Shown in pieces: positions 7,243 to 15,108 of a stretch of 64,000 nucleotides of DNA (its first letter is position 1; each line of letters begins with the position of its first letter). The stretch covers positions 2,294,001 to 2,358,000 of the forward strand of contig CP006668.1 of assembly GCA_000471925.1 (NCBI GenBank), written 5' to 3'. The translations under genes and the position numbers were made by a program. This stretch comes from Ralstonia pickettii DTP0602. GTDB taxonomy: Bacteria; Pseudomonadota; Gammaproteobacteria; Burkholderiales; Burkholderiaceae. The notes beneath the pieces are model-generated. The model saw only the letters and a list, made by a program, of their open reading frames with translations. It did no database searches and had not been told where the DNA came from.

Positions 7243-10200
7243 TTATCCACCAGTTGTTGCTGCAGCCGGATCTGTTTGGCCTGCATCGCCTGCGCCTCCG
7301 CGTGCCGGGCCTCGGCCTGTGCTTCCTTGGCCTGTTCCACCTGGCGCACCGTTTCCCGAAGCGACGCGACCTGCGCCGTCAGCGACCGGATCTCGGCCAC
7401 CAGCGCGACGTTCTCGCTGCGCCCGTACTTCGACCAGTCCGGCCCGCTGTAGCTGGCGTTCTCTTCCCGCGTAAGCACGCGCTCGCCCTGGTGCAGCTCG
7501 GCCACGTACCCGTCAAAGGGCACATAGGCCAGGCCGTTGGCGTGCGAGCCATTGGGGCGGAAGCCCTGCACCGCGGCGAAGTCGGTGGCGTACTGCCCGC
7601 CGCTCGCGAAGAAACTGCGCGATGCCTCCAGGAACGCCTGCGCGATCTGCGCCCACTGCGCCTGCGCATCGCTGTCTCCCGACAGCGCGGCGGCCGAGGC
7701 GGCGTCGTATTGGCGCTTGGCCTCGGCATACTTCTGCTCCGGCGTCAGCGTCGACAAATCGCCCAACCGCAGCGACTCCTGGAAATCGGCTACCTGCTTG
7801 GCGAATGCCGACATCGCCTGGCTTGCCTGCGCGAATGCGGGCGCGAGGTCCAGCAGCGAGGAGAACATCTCCTGTCCGCTCTCGGTGGTCAGATCCAGCG
7901 ATTCGACGAGGGACCGGAATCCCTCCATCGTGGTCGGCATGGCCACACCAAGATCATCGAAGCTGTCCGACAGCTGCGATCGCAACCGGGTGAGCTTTTC
8001 CTCCTGCGAGAAGTAGATGTCGTAGTAGGTGGACACCTTGCCGCTGAACGCCTCCAGGCCGCCAGCCACGTCGATCAACTGCTGGCGCACCCGCGACGTC
8101 GACAGCCCGATCCCGCCGAACGCCTCCTTGGTGGTCTTGCCGAGCACCTCGGCCGCCGTGTTGGTGACGCTGAAGACGCCGGTCAGTCTCTGTGCGGTGT
8201 CAGCAATCGACTCGCCCTCGCGCCGGAAATTCTTCAGCTGGGGCAGCATGTGCGAGCCCATGGCGTTCGACAGGTCGGTCAGGAGCTTTTCGAACGACCC
8301 CTCCCCGCGCAGATCCGCGCGCACGTGATAGGAGAACGAGTCCTCGCGGCCGGCCATGCCAGCGCCGCCCGCCAAGTCGTCGAGGTTGCGATAGAAGCCC
8401 AGCGAACCCCGAACCGCGCCCTGCAGCATTGAGGACTGTTCGTCATCGAGTGCGGAACGGTTCGTCCCGCGCTTGTCGCTCCGGAACCACCCGCCCTTAG
8501 CCTTCCAGTCCACAAAGTTCTGACCGTCGAACCCGTCCGCCGTGAAATCCCCCTCGATGCCCGCCGACTGCACTTCCGGCTTCTTGCGCCCGAACAGCGC
8601 CGTGATGGTCGACGCGCCGGAGAGGGCGTTCGCCAGGCGATCGCTCATGCCGATGCCGCGCAGCAGGCGGTCCGCGCCGAACGTGGCCGAGCCGTAGATT
8701 TTCCCGAAGGTGTTCATGTCCACCTTCTGGTAGTCCCAGCCCTTCCCGTACAGCGAGTCTGCCGCCGCCATCCCCATCGCAATCCAACCCGCCACCGGCA
8801 CAGCCGCCAGCGCACCCGTCATGCCAGCGCCGCCGGCTGCACCGGCCGCACCGGCCGATCCGGCAGTGGCCCCCAGGCCTGCGGTGCCGCCAGACAGCGA
8901 CAGCGCGGTGCCGGTGCCATACAGCGACAACCCGGCATTGGCGCCATACGCCGCGCTGGCCACGCCGCCGCCGTAGATCGAGGCGCCAGCCCCAGCACCG
9001 AACGCCCCGCTGGCCAGCGCGCCGGCACCGCCGAACGTGGCGCCAGTGGCTGAGGAGATGCCCGTTCCGAACAGGCTGTTCACGGCGTAGTTGTAGTACG
9101 CCCCCGCGTTGTTGTAGAGGCCGTACAGCGAGTTGGCCTGCTGCCCAGCCTGCACCGCGTTGAAACCGCCGCCTGACGTCCCGCCCGAGAGCCCCAGCGC
9201 ACTGCTGACCGCGCCGGCGATCGGGTTCACCACCGCGGAAATGATCGGGCGCAGGATCATCGTGCGAAACAGCCCCTCGACGTACTCCTTTCCGGACTTG
9301 CCGCCATCCATAAGCGCGTTGGCGAGCGCCTGCTCGACCTGGTCGGTCGACTTCTTCCAGTCCGCCGCCGCCTGGTCGGCCGCCTTCTTGTTGGCGTCGA
9401 GCGCTTCCCGCTGGCTGGTCGCTTCCATCAGGCGCTTGCGCGCGTCGATCTCCTGCTCGAGCAGCTTGATCTGCTCCCCGGAGCCTTCGAAGCCCTGCAG
9501 AACCGCCTTGTGCTCCTCCAAGCGCGCGATGGTCATCCGCTCGACCTCGTCTTTCCCGAGGCCGTAGACAGAGTTCTCAAGCTCCATCGCTGCGGCCTTG
9601 GACTGGATCGACTCGACCAGCTTGATCTGCGCGTCGGTGTATTGCTGCTGCTGCTTCGCGAACTCCTGCACGTCGGCGTTCGATCGCTGCTGTGCGCCCA
9701 GCTCGTCGGCCAGCGCCTTCAGCGACGTCAGCCGCGCACGCGTCTCGGCGTTCTTGGCCAGCGCCAGCTTTTCGCTGTACTGCAGCGACAGCTTCTCGCC
9801 GTCATTCAGTTTCGCCACCGCGCCGCCGCTGGACTCCAGCAGCTTCGACAGTTGCCGCTCCGCCTCGACGCGCCCGCGCAGGCCAGCCAGTTCGGTGTCG
9901 GTGGCAGAGACGCCGCCGGCGCCAGCCTTCTTGTCCTTGTACTTGTCGCGGATGTTCGCGACTGCGGTCTGGTACGAGTTCTCGATGTCCAGCAACGCCT
10001 TGGCGTTGCCGGCGGCGTCCGCCTTGCGCGCGTCGTAGACGCCTTTTTCCCTCGCCAGATCGTCCTGCATCTGCTGGGCGCGGGTCTTGCGCGACTTGTC
10101 GCCGGTATAGGCGTCGACAGCCGCAGCGCGGGCCGCGGCCTTCGCGTTTTCGGCATCGTTGAGCGCGACGGCGTTCTGCCACTTCGCCAGATCTTGAAGC

Positions 10201-11501
10201 CCGACGATCTGCGCCAGCACGGCGGTCGCGCGATCCTTGTGCGCCGACGATGCGGACTGGCTCAGCCGCTCGTATTCGGCCTGCAGTTCCTTCAGGCGGC
10301 TTTCCGGCGTCGCACTGCGGCCGATGTTCAGCGTCCAGTCCAACGCGCCGGCCGATGCCTCCTTGATCTTCTTCCAGGCGGTTTCGACCGTGCCCAGGTT
10401 GGCCACCATCTGCGGCGCGCGCGAGTCCAGCGCGTCGGCGTATGCCTTCTGCGCCAGCGCAGCCGCCTCGGTTTCCTTCCCGGCATCCTGCAGCGCCTTG
10501 ATCTGCTTGTAGATGCTCTCCGTCAGGTAGTTCATCGACTCATTGAGCTTGAGCGATGCTTCCAGCGGAGACTTGGCCAGCGCCTCGAATTGCTTGACGG
10601 TTTCCCCGGCAGCCGTGCCGGTGGCGTCCTGCCAGCGGACAGCAGCGGTGGCGAATTGCTCCAGGTTGCCGGCGCCCACCTTGGCCGATTTGGCGAACTC
10701 GTTGACCGCCTCAGCCGCCTGGCGCTGCGTGCCGACCACGGCGCCGATGCGCGCCGACATGGCCTGCAGTTGATCGGCGTTCTGGCCGATGGCGCTGCCC
10801 GTCATAATCAGGGTCTTGCGGAATTCCTCGCCCTCGGACGCGCCGGCGCGATACGCCAGGTACAGCGCGCCCACCGCCGCCGCGCCCAGGGTCAGCGGGT
10901 TCAGCATACCGACCAGCGCCGAGCCCAGCGCGCGCGCGGCAGGCGCGATGCCGCCGAACATGTCCTTGAGCTGGCCGCCTTGCTGCAGCAGCACCGTCAT
11001 CGGCTGCTGGCCGCCCTGCAGGGACACGAAAATGTCGGTCAACTGCGCCGGAACGCCACGCATCGCAGCAGCCGTCTGCTTAGCCGACACGCCCATCTTG
11101 TCCATCGACGCCGCGCCGCTGTTCAGCGCGACAGACGCCTGTTTCTGCCTCGCCTCGACGGCCTCCAGCTGCGCCAGGTACGGCTTCAGCGCCTCGACGT
11201 TCACCCCGCGCTGGTTCGCCAGCGCCTCGTAATACTGGCTCGACGACTTCGACCCAGCCTCCATCGCCGCGGTCGCGCGCTGGATCGACTGGACCATGCT
11301 GCGGGTCGCCGCCTCGGTCTTTTGGGCGGACTGCTGGCCGCCGTCACCGATGCTGCTGACCGCGCGGCCGGCCTTGCTGCCTTCCGTGACAACGGCCTGC
11401 GCCATGTCGCGGGCGCCGGTCTTCACCTCGCTAAAACCCTGGCGCGCTTCCGTGGCGTCGACGCCAACCCTTAGCTCGACTTTGCGTTCCTGATTTGCCA
11501 T
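7239..11501 (-). CDS. Tail tape measure protein
   Basis: 1,420 residues from the ATG at 11501; a TTG five codons upstream is less likely. The N-terminal half is long helix and coiled coil rich in Ala/Gln/Lys. A segment near residues 185-245 (ALGSALVGMLNPLTLGAAAVGALYLAY) is hydrophobic, as expected for the part ejected into the membrane. A second Gly/Ala-rich hydrophobic region lies around 820-930. If the lambda rule of about 0.15 nm per residue holds, the tail would be about 210 nm long (inference). Its stop overlaps the next start as ATGA. It follows the frameshifted assembly chaperone, the standard siphophage order. Confidence 0.93.
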   Translation of the reverse strand: MANQERKVELRVGVDATEARQGFSEVKTGARDMAQAVVTEGSKAGRAVSSIGDGGQQSAQKTEAATRSMVQSIQRATAAMEAGSKSSSQYYEALANQRGVNVEALKPYLAQLEAVEARQKQASVALNSGAASMDKMGVSAKQTAAAMRGVPAQLTDIFVSLQGGQQPMTVLLQQGGQLKDMFGGIAPAARALGSALVGMLNPLTLGAAAVGALYLAYRAGASEGEEFRKTLIMTGSAIGQNADQLQAMSARIGAVVGTQRQAAEAVNEFAKSAKVGAGNLEQFATAAVRWQDATGTAAGETVKQFEALAKSPLEASLKLNESMNYLTESIYKQIKALQDAGKETEAAALAQKAYADALDSRAPQMVANLGTVETAWKKIKEASAGALDWTLNIGRSATPESRLKELQAEYERLSQSASSAHKDRATAVLAQIVGLQDLAKWQNAVALNDAENAKAAARAAAVDAYTGDKSRKTRAQQMQDDLAREKGVYDARKADAAGNAKALLDIENSYQTAVANIRDKYKDKKAGAGGVSATDTELAGLRGRVEAERQLSKLLESSGGAVAKLNDGEKLSLQYSEKLALAKNAETRARLTSLKALADELGAQQRSNADVQEFAKQQQQYTDAQIKLVESIQSKAAAMELENSVYGLGKDEVERMTIARLEEHKAVLQGFEGSGEQIKLLEQEIDARKRLMEATSQREALDANKKAADQAAADWKKSTDQVEQALANALMDGGKSGKEYVEGLFRTMILRPIISAVVNPIAGAVSSALGLSGGTSGGGFNAVQAGQQANSLYGLYNNAGAYYNYAVNSLFGTGISSATGATFGGAGALASGAFGAGAGASIYGGGVASAAYGANAGLSLYGTGTALSLSGGTAGLGATAGSAGAAGAAGGAGMTGALAAVPVAGWIAMGMAAADSLYGKGWDYQKVDMNTFGKIYGSATFGADRLLRGIGMSDRLANALSGASTITALFGRKKPEVQSAGIEGDFTADGFDGQNFVDWKAKGGWFRSDKRGTNRSALDDEQSSMLQGAVRGSLGFYRNLDDLAGGAGMAGREDSFSYHVRADLRGEGSFEKLLTDLSNAMGSHMLPQLKNFRREGESIADTAQRLTGVFSVTNTAAEVLGKTTKEAFGGIGLSTSRVRQQLIDVAGGLEAFSGKVSTYYDIYFSQEEKLTRLRSQLSDSFDDLGVAMPTTMEGFRSLVESLDLTTESGQEMFSSLLDLAPAFAQASQAMSAFAKQVADFQESLRLGDLSTLTPEQKYAEAKRQYDAASAAALSGDSDAQAQWAQIAQAFLEASRSFFASGGQYATDFAAVQGFRPNGSHANGLAYVPFDGYVAELHQGERVLTREENASYSGPDWSKYGRSENVALVAEIRSLTAQVASLRETVRQVEQAKEAQAEARHAEAQAMQAKQIRLQQQLVDK

Positions 11502-11516
11502 AGCGCACCAAAGCAA

Positions 11517-11565
11517 AAGGCCCGCCGAATGGCGAGCCCGTAGAAGAAAACCCGCCGAAGCGGGT
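11517..11565 (-). terminator. Tandem terminator-like hairpins before the tape measure gene
   Basis: In the transcription direction, ACCCGC-TTCG-GCGGGT (11550-11565, UUCG tetraloop) is followed by TTTTCTTC. A second hairpin (about 11519-11540) is followed by TTTT. They sit in the 68-base gap between the assembly-chaperone frame and the tape measure gene and may lower tape-measure expression relative to upstream tail genes. Confidence 0.6.
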
Positions 11566-11569
11566 GCGA

Positions 11570-11890
11570 TTATTCCGCGCTCTCGCGCATGACCGTCAGT
11601 GCTGCCGCCTCCAGGTGGCGCACGTCGTCAAACAGTTCGTCAGCGTCATCCGCGGGGAGCCCGAGGCGATCGATCAGCGCCAGCACGGCGACGTAATCGA
11701 GGCCGGTGGGCCCGCCCATCCCAGCCCGCCATTGCGTGCCGAGCCGGCAGAACAGCATGACCGCCTGCCAGTTCTCGGGCCAGACCTCGGCCGATTCCTT
11801 GCGGAACAGGTGGCCAAGGTCAAAGGCATTCACACGGGCACCGGTGCCGCCGGCGCTTGGCCTGTACAGCGCCTCGGCGGCCTCGGTCAG
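11570..11890 (-). CDS. Tail assembly chaperone, -1 frame extension (lambda T-like, DUF1799-like)
   Basis: This frame has an internal GTG at 11833 that would give an 87-residue protein, but it is open further up to the slippery site at 11890-11896. It is best read as the C-terminal extension made by -1 frameshifting from the upstream chaperone frame, adding about 106 residues. It contains FDLGHLFRKE, WPENWQAVMLFCRLGTQWR and a C-terminal helix (DELFDDVRHLEAAALTVM), resembling DUF1799-type downstream chaperone frames. In lambda, gpG and the fused gpGT coat the tape measure and recruit tail tube protein. Independent initiation at the GTG cannot be excluded. Confidence 0.75.
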   Translation of the reverse strand: MTEAAEALYRPSAGGTGARVNAFDLGHLFRKESAEVWPENWQAVMLFCRLGTQWRAGMGGPTGLDYVAVLALIDRLGLPADDADELFDDVRHLEAAALTVMRESAE

Positions 11891-12267
11891 TTTCCCATGC
11901 GGCCCGCGGTGATGGCCGTGCGGTAGGCGTCCATGATCGCGGTCACTGCGGCCGGCAGTTCGTCCGCCAGCTGCTGCACGTTCTCGCGCGTGAATTCCAC
12001 GTCGAGGTTCCAGCCGTCGACGGCCTGCATCACATAGTCAGCATTGGCGCCGCTGGTCTTTTCCATCAGCGCTGCCCATGAGAACTCGTCCTCGGTCGGG
12101 CGCTCTTCCTTCGATGCGGCGAACACCGCGTCGATGAACTTGCCGAACTCGGCGCGCGTGCGATAGCGGTACGACACCTCGATGCTGCCCTCGCTGCCAT
12201 CCAGCATCGGGAACTTCACGGTGTGCTTGAAGTTGGCGGGGCGCTTGCCCAGGACGATCTTCGACAT
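11887..12267 (-). CDS. Tail assembly chaperone (lambda gpG-like)
   Basis: 126 residues lying between the tail tube and tape measure genes, the invariant place for tail assembly chaperones. The N-terminal region (KHTVKFPMLDGSEGSIEVSY) is beta-rich and is followed by an acidic helical part (EERPTEDEFSWAALME). The ATG is 96 bases after the tail-tube stop. The stop codon is preceded directly by a slippery heptamer, so a minor fraction of ribosomes should make a fusion of about 232 residues with the downstream frame. The protein is an assembly factor, expected to be absent from the mature virion. Confidence 0.82.
   Translation of the reverse strand: MSKIVLGKRPANFKHTVKFPMLDGSEGSIEVSYRYRTRAEFGKFIDAVFAASKEERPTEDEFSWAALMEKTSGANADYVMQAVDGWNLDVEFTRENVQQLADELPAAVTAIMDAYRTAITAGRMGN
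11890..11896 (-). other. Programmed -1 ribosomal frameshift slippery heptamer GGGAAAC
   Basis: On the coding strand the last codons of the upstream frame are ATG GGA AAC TGA. This gives the canonical X XXY YYZ heptamer G GGA AAC immediately before the TGA at 11889-11887. Slipping back one base continues as GGG AAA CTG into the open downstream frame. The heptamer differs from lambda's GGGAAAG only in its last base. Confidence 0.85.
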
Positions 12268-12296
12268 GATGGTTTCCTTGATTTTTTGGTATGGAA

Positions 12297-12347
12297 AAAA
12301 GACTCGCCAGGCCGAAGCCCAGCGAGAAAAGGCCGCGCGATGCGGCC
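12297..12347 (-). terminator. Paired hairpins between tail tube and assembly chaperone genes
   Basis: GGCCGC/GCGGCC (12331-12347) is followed by TTTT. A second inverted repeat (CTCGC...GCGAG, 12303-12326) is followed by a run of six T residues. The pair resembles the tandem hairpins seen elsewhere in this late operon. Confidence 0.55.
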
Positions 12348-12362
12348 CAAGGAGACAACCGA

Positions 12363-13010
12363 TTAGGCCGCGTAGCTGATCGAGCGGCCCAGCAGCGAGA
12401 ACGAGGCCGTGACCTGGTTGGCCTGGTTTACGTTCAGGCTCGGCATTTCCGACACGGCCAGGAAGCCGTAGCCGTAGCTGGTCACGCCGCCGGACAGCAC
12501 CATCTTGAATGCGACCTTGCGCAGCGCACGCGACACGTCCTGCATCACCTGGAAGTTCGCGTCGGCAGCATCGTGGCCCAGCGTCAGCGTGATCGACGTG
12601 GCATTGAAGCCGGTCGGCACGTTGATCGAGTTGCGGCGGCCCAGCGGGCTGATCGTGGTGAATCGCGGATCGCCGCCCTGCGTGGCGATGGTCAGCACCT
12701 GCGGGATTTCAACCCAGCTGCTCACCAGTTGCGCCGAGCCGGCGCCGCCACCAGCCGCGAACCAGTTGGTATCCGACGAGTTCAGGCCCTTCAGCGCGAA
12801 CGTGTCGGCCGTCAGTTGATCGACCTTATAGACGGAGTCCTTCGCGTCTTCCCAGCCGGAAGTCAGCAGAATCTCGTTGTCGTCCACGAAGCCGTGCGCG
12901 GTGGACGTGGCGACGGCGGGGCTGGCGTTGGTGATGCCAGTGACGGTTTTGGCCGACGCGAACGTCTGGCTGAAAAAGAACTTTGCGCCCTCGGGGAATG
13001 CGTATGCCAT
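12363..13010 (-). CDS. Major tail tube protein
   Basis: 215 residues, the typical size of a siphophage tail tube subunit. The C-terminal half has beta-strand-rich sequence (GFNATSITLTLGHDAADANFQVMQD and TSYGYGFLAVSEMPSLNVN), as in tail tube families related to lambda gpV and Hcp. The N-terminus (AYAFPEGAKFFFSQTF) fits the same family. Polymerised hexamers would form the inner tube through which DNA passes. It is flanked on both sides by terminator-like hairpins, which would favour a separate, stable and abundant mRNA. It lies between tail terminator and chaperone genes, as expected. Confidence 0.85.
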   Translation of the reverse strand: MAYAFPEGAKFFFSQTFASAKTVTGITNASPAVATSTAHGFVDDNEILLTSGWEDAKDSVYKVDQLTADTFALKGLNSSDTNWFAAGGGAGSAQLVSSWVEIPQVLTIATQGGDPRFTTISPLGRRNSINVPTGFNATSITLTLGHDAADANFQVMQDVSRALRKVAFKMVLSGGVTSYGYGFLAVSEMPSLNVNQANQVTASFSLLGRSISYAA

Positions 13011-13031
13011 TAGCAGGCTCCTTCAGAAACG

Positions 13032-13053
13032 AAAAAACCCGCGCGAGGCGGGT
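13032..13053 (-). terminator. Intrinsic terminator-like hairpin upstream of tail tube gene
   Basis: ACCCGC (13037-13042) pairs with GCGGGT (13048-13053) around a 5-base loop. In the minus direction it is followed by a run of T residues (13037-13032). It separates the connector/tail-completion genes from the tail tube gene. Confidence 0.65.
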
Positions 13054-13089
13054 ATTGTTGGCGCCCTTCCGGGCAGTAAAGCGGTTCGG

Positions 13090-13446
13090 TCAGCGTGTCG
13101 ACCAGACCGAAAAATCTTGTTGCGTGGAGTAGAGCACCAGGTCGGGCTCGCTATCGGCAATCGGCGCGGCCATCGGCTTTGCGACGAATGCGGTGGACGT
13201 GCGGAACGCTCCCTCGATCTGCAGCGCCAGCGCCGCGGCGGATGCTCGAGAGCCGGCAAAAACGTTGACCTGAAAGTAGCCGTTCTGCTTGTCGGGGATG
13301 CCGCCGCCCAGTGGCGTGATGACCTCGCCGCCGACCTGCTGGTACGTGACGTACGGTCGCGGCGTGTCGAATGGCGCCGTGTCAGGAAAGACGCGCCCAC
13401 CCACGAACGGCGACAGCAGCGCAAAGATGCTCGCCTCGACGGTCAC
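13090..13446 (-). CDS. Tail completion/terminator protein (DUF3168 family)
   Basis: 118 residues, typical for DUF3168/lambda gpU-like proteins that cap the tail tube and dock it to the head. Recognisable features are the N-terminal VEASIFALLSPFVGGRVFPD, the central PYVTYQQVGG and the following NGYFQVNVFAGSRASAAALA helix-strand unit. It overlaps the end of the upstream gp10-like gene by four bases (ATGA type), so translation is coupled. Confidence 0.85.
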   Translation of the reverse strand: MTVEASIFALLSPFVGGRVFPDTAPFDTPRPYVTYQQVGGEVITPLGGGIPDKQNGYFQVNVFAGSRASAAALALQIEGAFRTSTAFVAKPMAAPIADSEPDLVLYSTQQDFSVWSTR

Positions 13447-13979
13447 TCTTGATCTCCCTTGATACGGCAGAACAGCTCATCGGCCGCAGCCTTCATGGCG
13501 TCGTCAAACTTGGACTGCGCCGGCCGCAGGAACGGCTTCGCAGCAATCTGCTTCGGCGTGGCCAGCGTCACGTAGTAGGCGTCTTTCTCCGCCTGCGTCG
13601 CGCGCCGGCGCGGCTTCGGCTTTCCGCGCATGTTTGGCCGGATGGCCACGTAAATCTGGCCGTTCTCGCCGCGGTACGTTACATACCGCTGCAGGTAGCC
13701 GTTCTCCACCAGCCAGGCGTGCGGCGCCTTCTTGCTGTTCCAGCCGATCGCGTAGGTGGCCTTGCCTGGCGCGGATTCGACCTTGCTGAATACCTGGTAA
13801 ATCGAGCTGTCCAGCAAGCCCGTCACGCGGCCGAGGCGGGCAACGTTGCTCTTAACCTCGTCGTACACGACCTGCGCGGCGGCTTGCGCGGCCGGGCGGG
13901 TGGCTTCCTCGGCGGCATCGCCCAGCTCGTCGAGCAGGGCATCCACGCCGGCCAGGTCTGCCCGGATAGAGAACGTCAT
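13443..13979 (-). CDS. HK97 gp10-like head-tail joining protein
   Basis: 178 residues from the ATG at 13979, chosen because GAGGTGG lies seven bases upstream; an ATG five codons earlier lacks this. Family features are the N-terminal domain (SIRADLAGVDALLDELGDAAEEA), the internal APHAWLVENG segment and the C-terminal KPFLRPA motif typical of gp10-type proteins. It contributes to the neck between connector and tail. The C-terminal arginine-rich loop (KPKPRRRATQAEK) is longer than in HK97. It overlaps the head-closure gene upstream by four bases. Confidence 0.85.
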   Translation of the reverse strand: MTFSIRADLAGVDALLDELGDAAEEATRPAAQAAAQVVYDEVKSNVARLGRVTGLLDSSIYQVFSKVESAPGKATYAIGWNSKKAPHAWLVENGYLQRYVTYRGENGQIYVAIRPNMRGKPKPRRRATQAEKDAYYVTLATPKQIAAKPFLRPAQSKFDDAMKAAADELFCRIKGDQE

Positions 13980-14296
13980 CGCGCCACCTCGCACACCAGA
14001 TCGACGTGCTTGCGGCCCACCTCATCCGCCAGCACCGCCTTGATGTCGTACACGGTCGCGCCGTGCACGACACGCATGCCGGCGTCGATGCCGGTACGCC
14101 AGCGGATCCGGATGCTGGCGCGCACGATCGACACGTCGGCGCCTGCCTTGATGGCCTCCATGCCGCTGGTGTGGCGGATGTTGGCCCATACCGTGGAGAC
14201 GTCCGCCCAAGTTTCGACCGGCTGGCCGATCTCGTCCTGGCCCGTCGCGCGGCGTTGGATGGTGACGCGGTTGGGGTAGGTGTCTTTGCCGATCAC
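13976..14296 (-). CDS. Phage head closure protein (SPP1 gp16 / head-tail adaptor family)
   Basis: 106 residues from a GTG at 14296 that overlaps the previous stop as GTGA. Upstream in-frame sequence is Gly/Arg-rich and not family-like. The family pattern is present: DTYPNRVTIQRR, then a TWADVSTVWANIRH strand, and a C-terminal MRVVHGATVYDIKAV segment. The protein closes the head after packaging and connects it to the tail. Position between the gp6-like connector and gp10-like protein agrees. Confidence 0.85.
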   Translation of the reverse strand: MIGKDTYPNRVTIQRRATGQDEIGQPVETWADVSTVWANIRHTSGMEAIKAGADVSIVRASIRIRWRTGIDAGMRVVHGATVYDIKAVLADEVGRKHVDLVCEVAR

Positions 14297-14823
14297 TGCC
14301 AGTCCCTCTCGGCGTCCAGCAGGCCGTCCAGGTATTCCGGGGCGTCGGTGGCCTGCAGCATGCAGACAGCCTGCACCGTGATCCACGCCTTCACGTGCTT
14401 GGGTGCCGCGGCGTAACCCGCCTGCACCTCCACGCGTACGCGCGCGCCGTCGCGGCTGCCGAGTGCGGACAGCAGGTCAGGCGGGATCGCCAGCATGGAG
14501 CGGTCATTCAGCCGCGCCTCGAGCGCGCAGCCCGCCGCCTCCTGCCACTCGGTGCCGTCGAAGTACTCGACGGACACCAGCGACGTGACGGGTGACAGCG
14601 GCAGGCATTCGCGCGGCCAGTCTGTGTACTCCAGACGCCATGTCTGCGACACGTACGCGCGGCTGGTTTCCTGCTCAGCCTTCACGCGCGTGCCGGAAAT
14701 CAGCGTCTCGATCTGCGAATCCAGCTCAGTGATGTCGCTGTCCAGCCGCGCGCTGGTCTTCACTTCGGCCACCGTCACCGGCTCGGCCGTCGCGGCAACA
14801 GTCACGGTCTTGGACAGCAGCAT
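14293..14823 (-). CDS. Head-tail connector protein (gp6-like)
   Basis: 176 residues. The N-terminus (PVTVAEVKTSARLDSDITELDSQI) gives the helical pattern of HK97 gp6/SPP1 gp15-type adaptors. Later come LISGTRVKAEQETSRAYVSQTW and YAAAPKHVKAWITVQ, a typical C-terminal helix. The adaptor ring binds below the portal after DNA packaging. The gene starts two bases after the stop of the preceding small protein and overlaps the head-closure start. Confidence 0.87.
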   Translation of the reverse strand: MLLSKTVTVAATAEPVTVAEVKTSARLDSDITELDSQIETLISGTRVKAEQETSRAYVSQTWRLEYTDWPRECLPLSPVTSLVSVEYFDGTEWQEAAGCALEARLNDRSMLAIPPDLLSALGSRDGARVRVEVQAGYAAAPKHVKAWITVQAVCMLQATDAPEYLDGLLDAERDWQ

Positions 14824-14825
14824 GT

Positions 14826-15059
14826 TCAGCCCTCGGTGGTGGGTTCAACGTCGCCAGCCGGCTCGTCGGTGTACTGCACCACCGCGCCGCCTTCGCTCTT
14901 GGCGTATTCGACCGCGGCCGGTTCAGCGTCCAGCGAGTCAGCGTTCGCTTTCAGCACGTCGGCCGGCAGGTTTTCGATGACGGTGTTCGGCGTGTGCCGC
15001 ACACCGGCGATGGTGACGGCGCACAGCACGCGCGCGGTCTTCGTCGGTTGTTTTGCCAT
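14826..15059 (-). CDS. Small conserved structural-operon protein, DUF7210-like
   Basis: 77 residues, no signal peptide. The middle (RHTPNTVIENLPADVLKANADS) resembles the short 'hydrophilic ligand then leucine-rich helix' pattern of small proteins that many phages encode between capsid and connector genes. The C-terminus is acidic (DEPAGDVEPTTEG). The family name is tentative and the role unknown; head decoration or a connector accessory are possible. Start ATG is separated from the capsid stop by a GC-rich hairpin region. Confidence 0.6.
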   Translation of the reverse strand: MAKQPTKTARVLCAVTIAGVRHTPNTVIENLPADVLKANADSLDAEPAAVEYAKSEGGAVVQYTDEPAGDVEPTTEG

Positions 15060-15077
15060 GTTTGTCCTCGTCGTGGG

Positions 15078-15101
15078 CGGCCCCAGCCGAAGCCGGGGCC
15101 G
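15078..15101 (-). terminator. GC-rich hairpin between capsid and next gene
   Basis: CGGCCCC (15078-15084) pairs with GGGGCCG (15095-15101), and inner GC pairs extend the stem. There is no T tract, so it is more likely an mRNA-stabilising or processing hairpin than a true terminator. Confidence 0.4.
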
Positions 15102-15108
15102 GGCGTCA

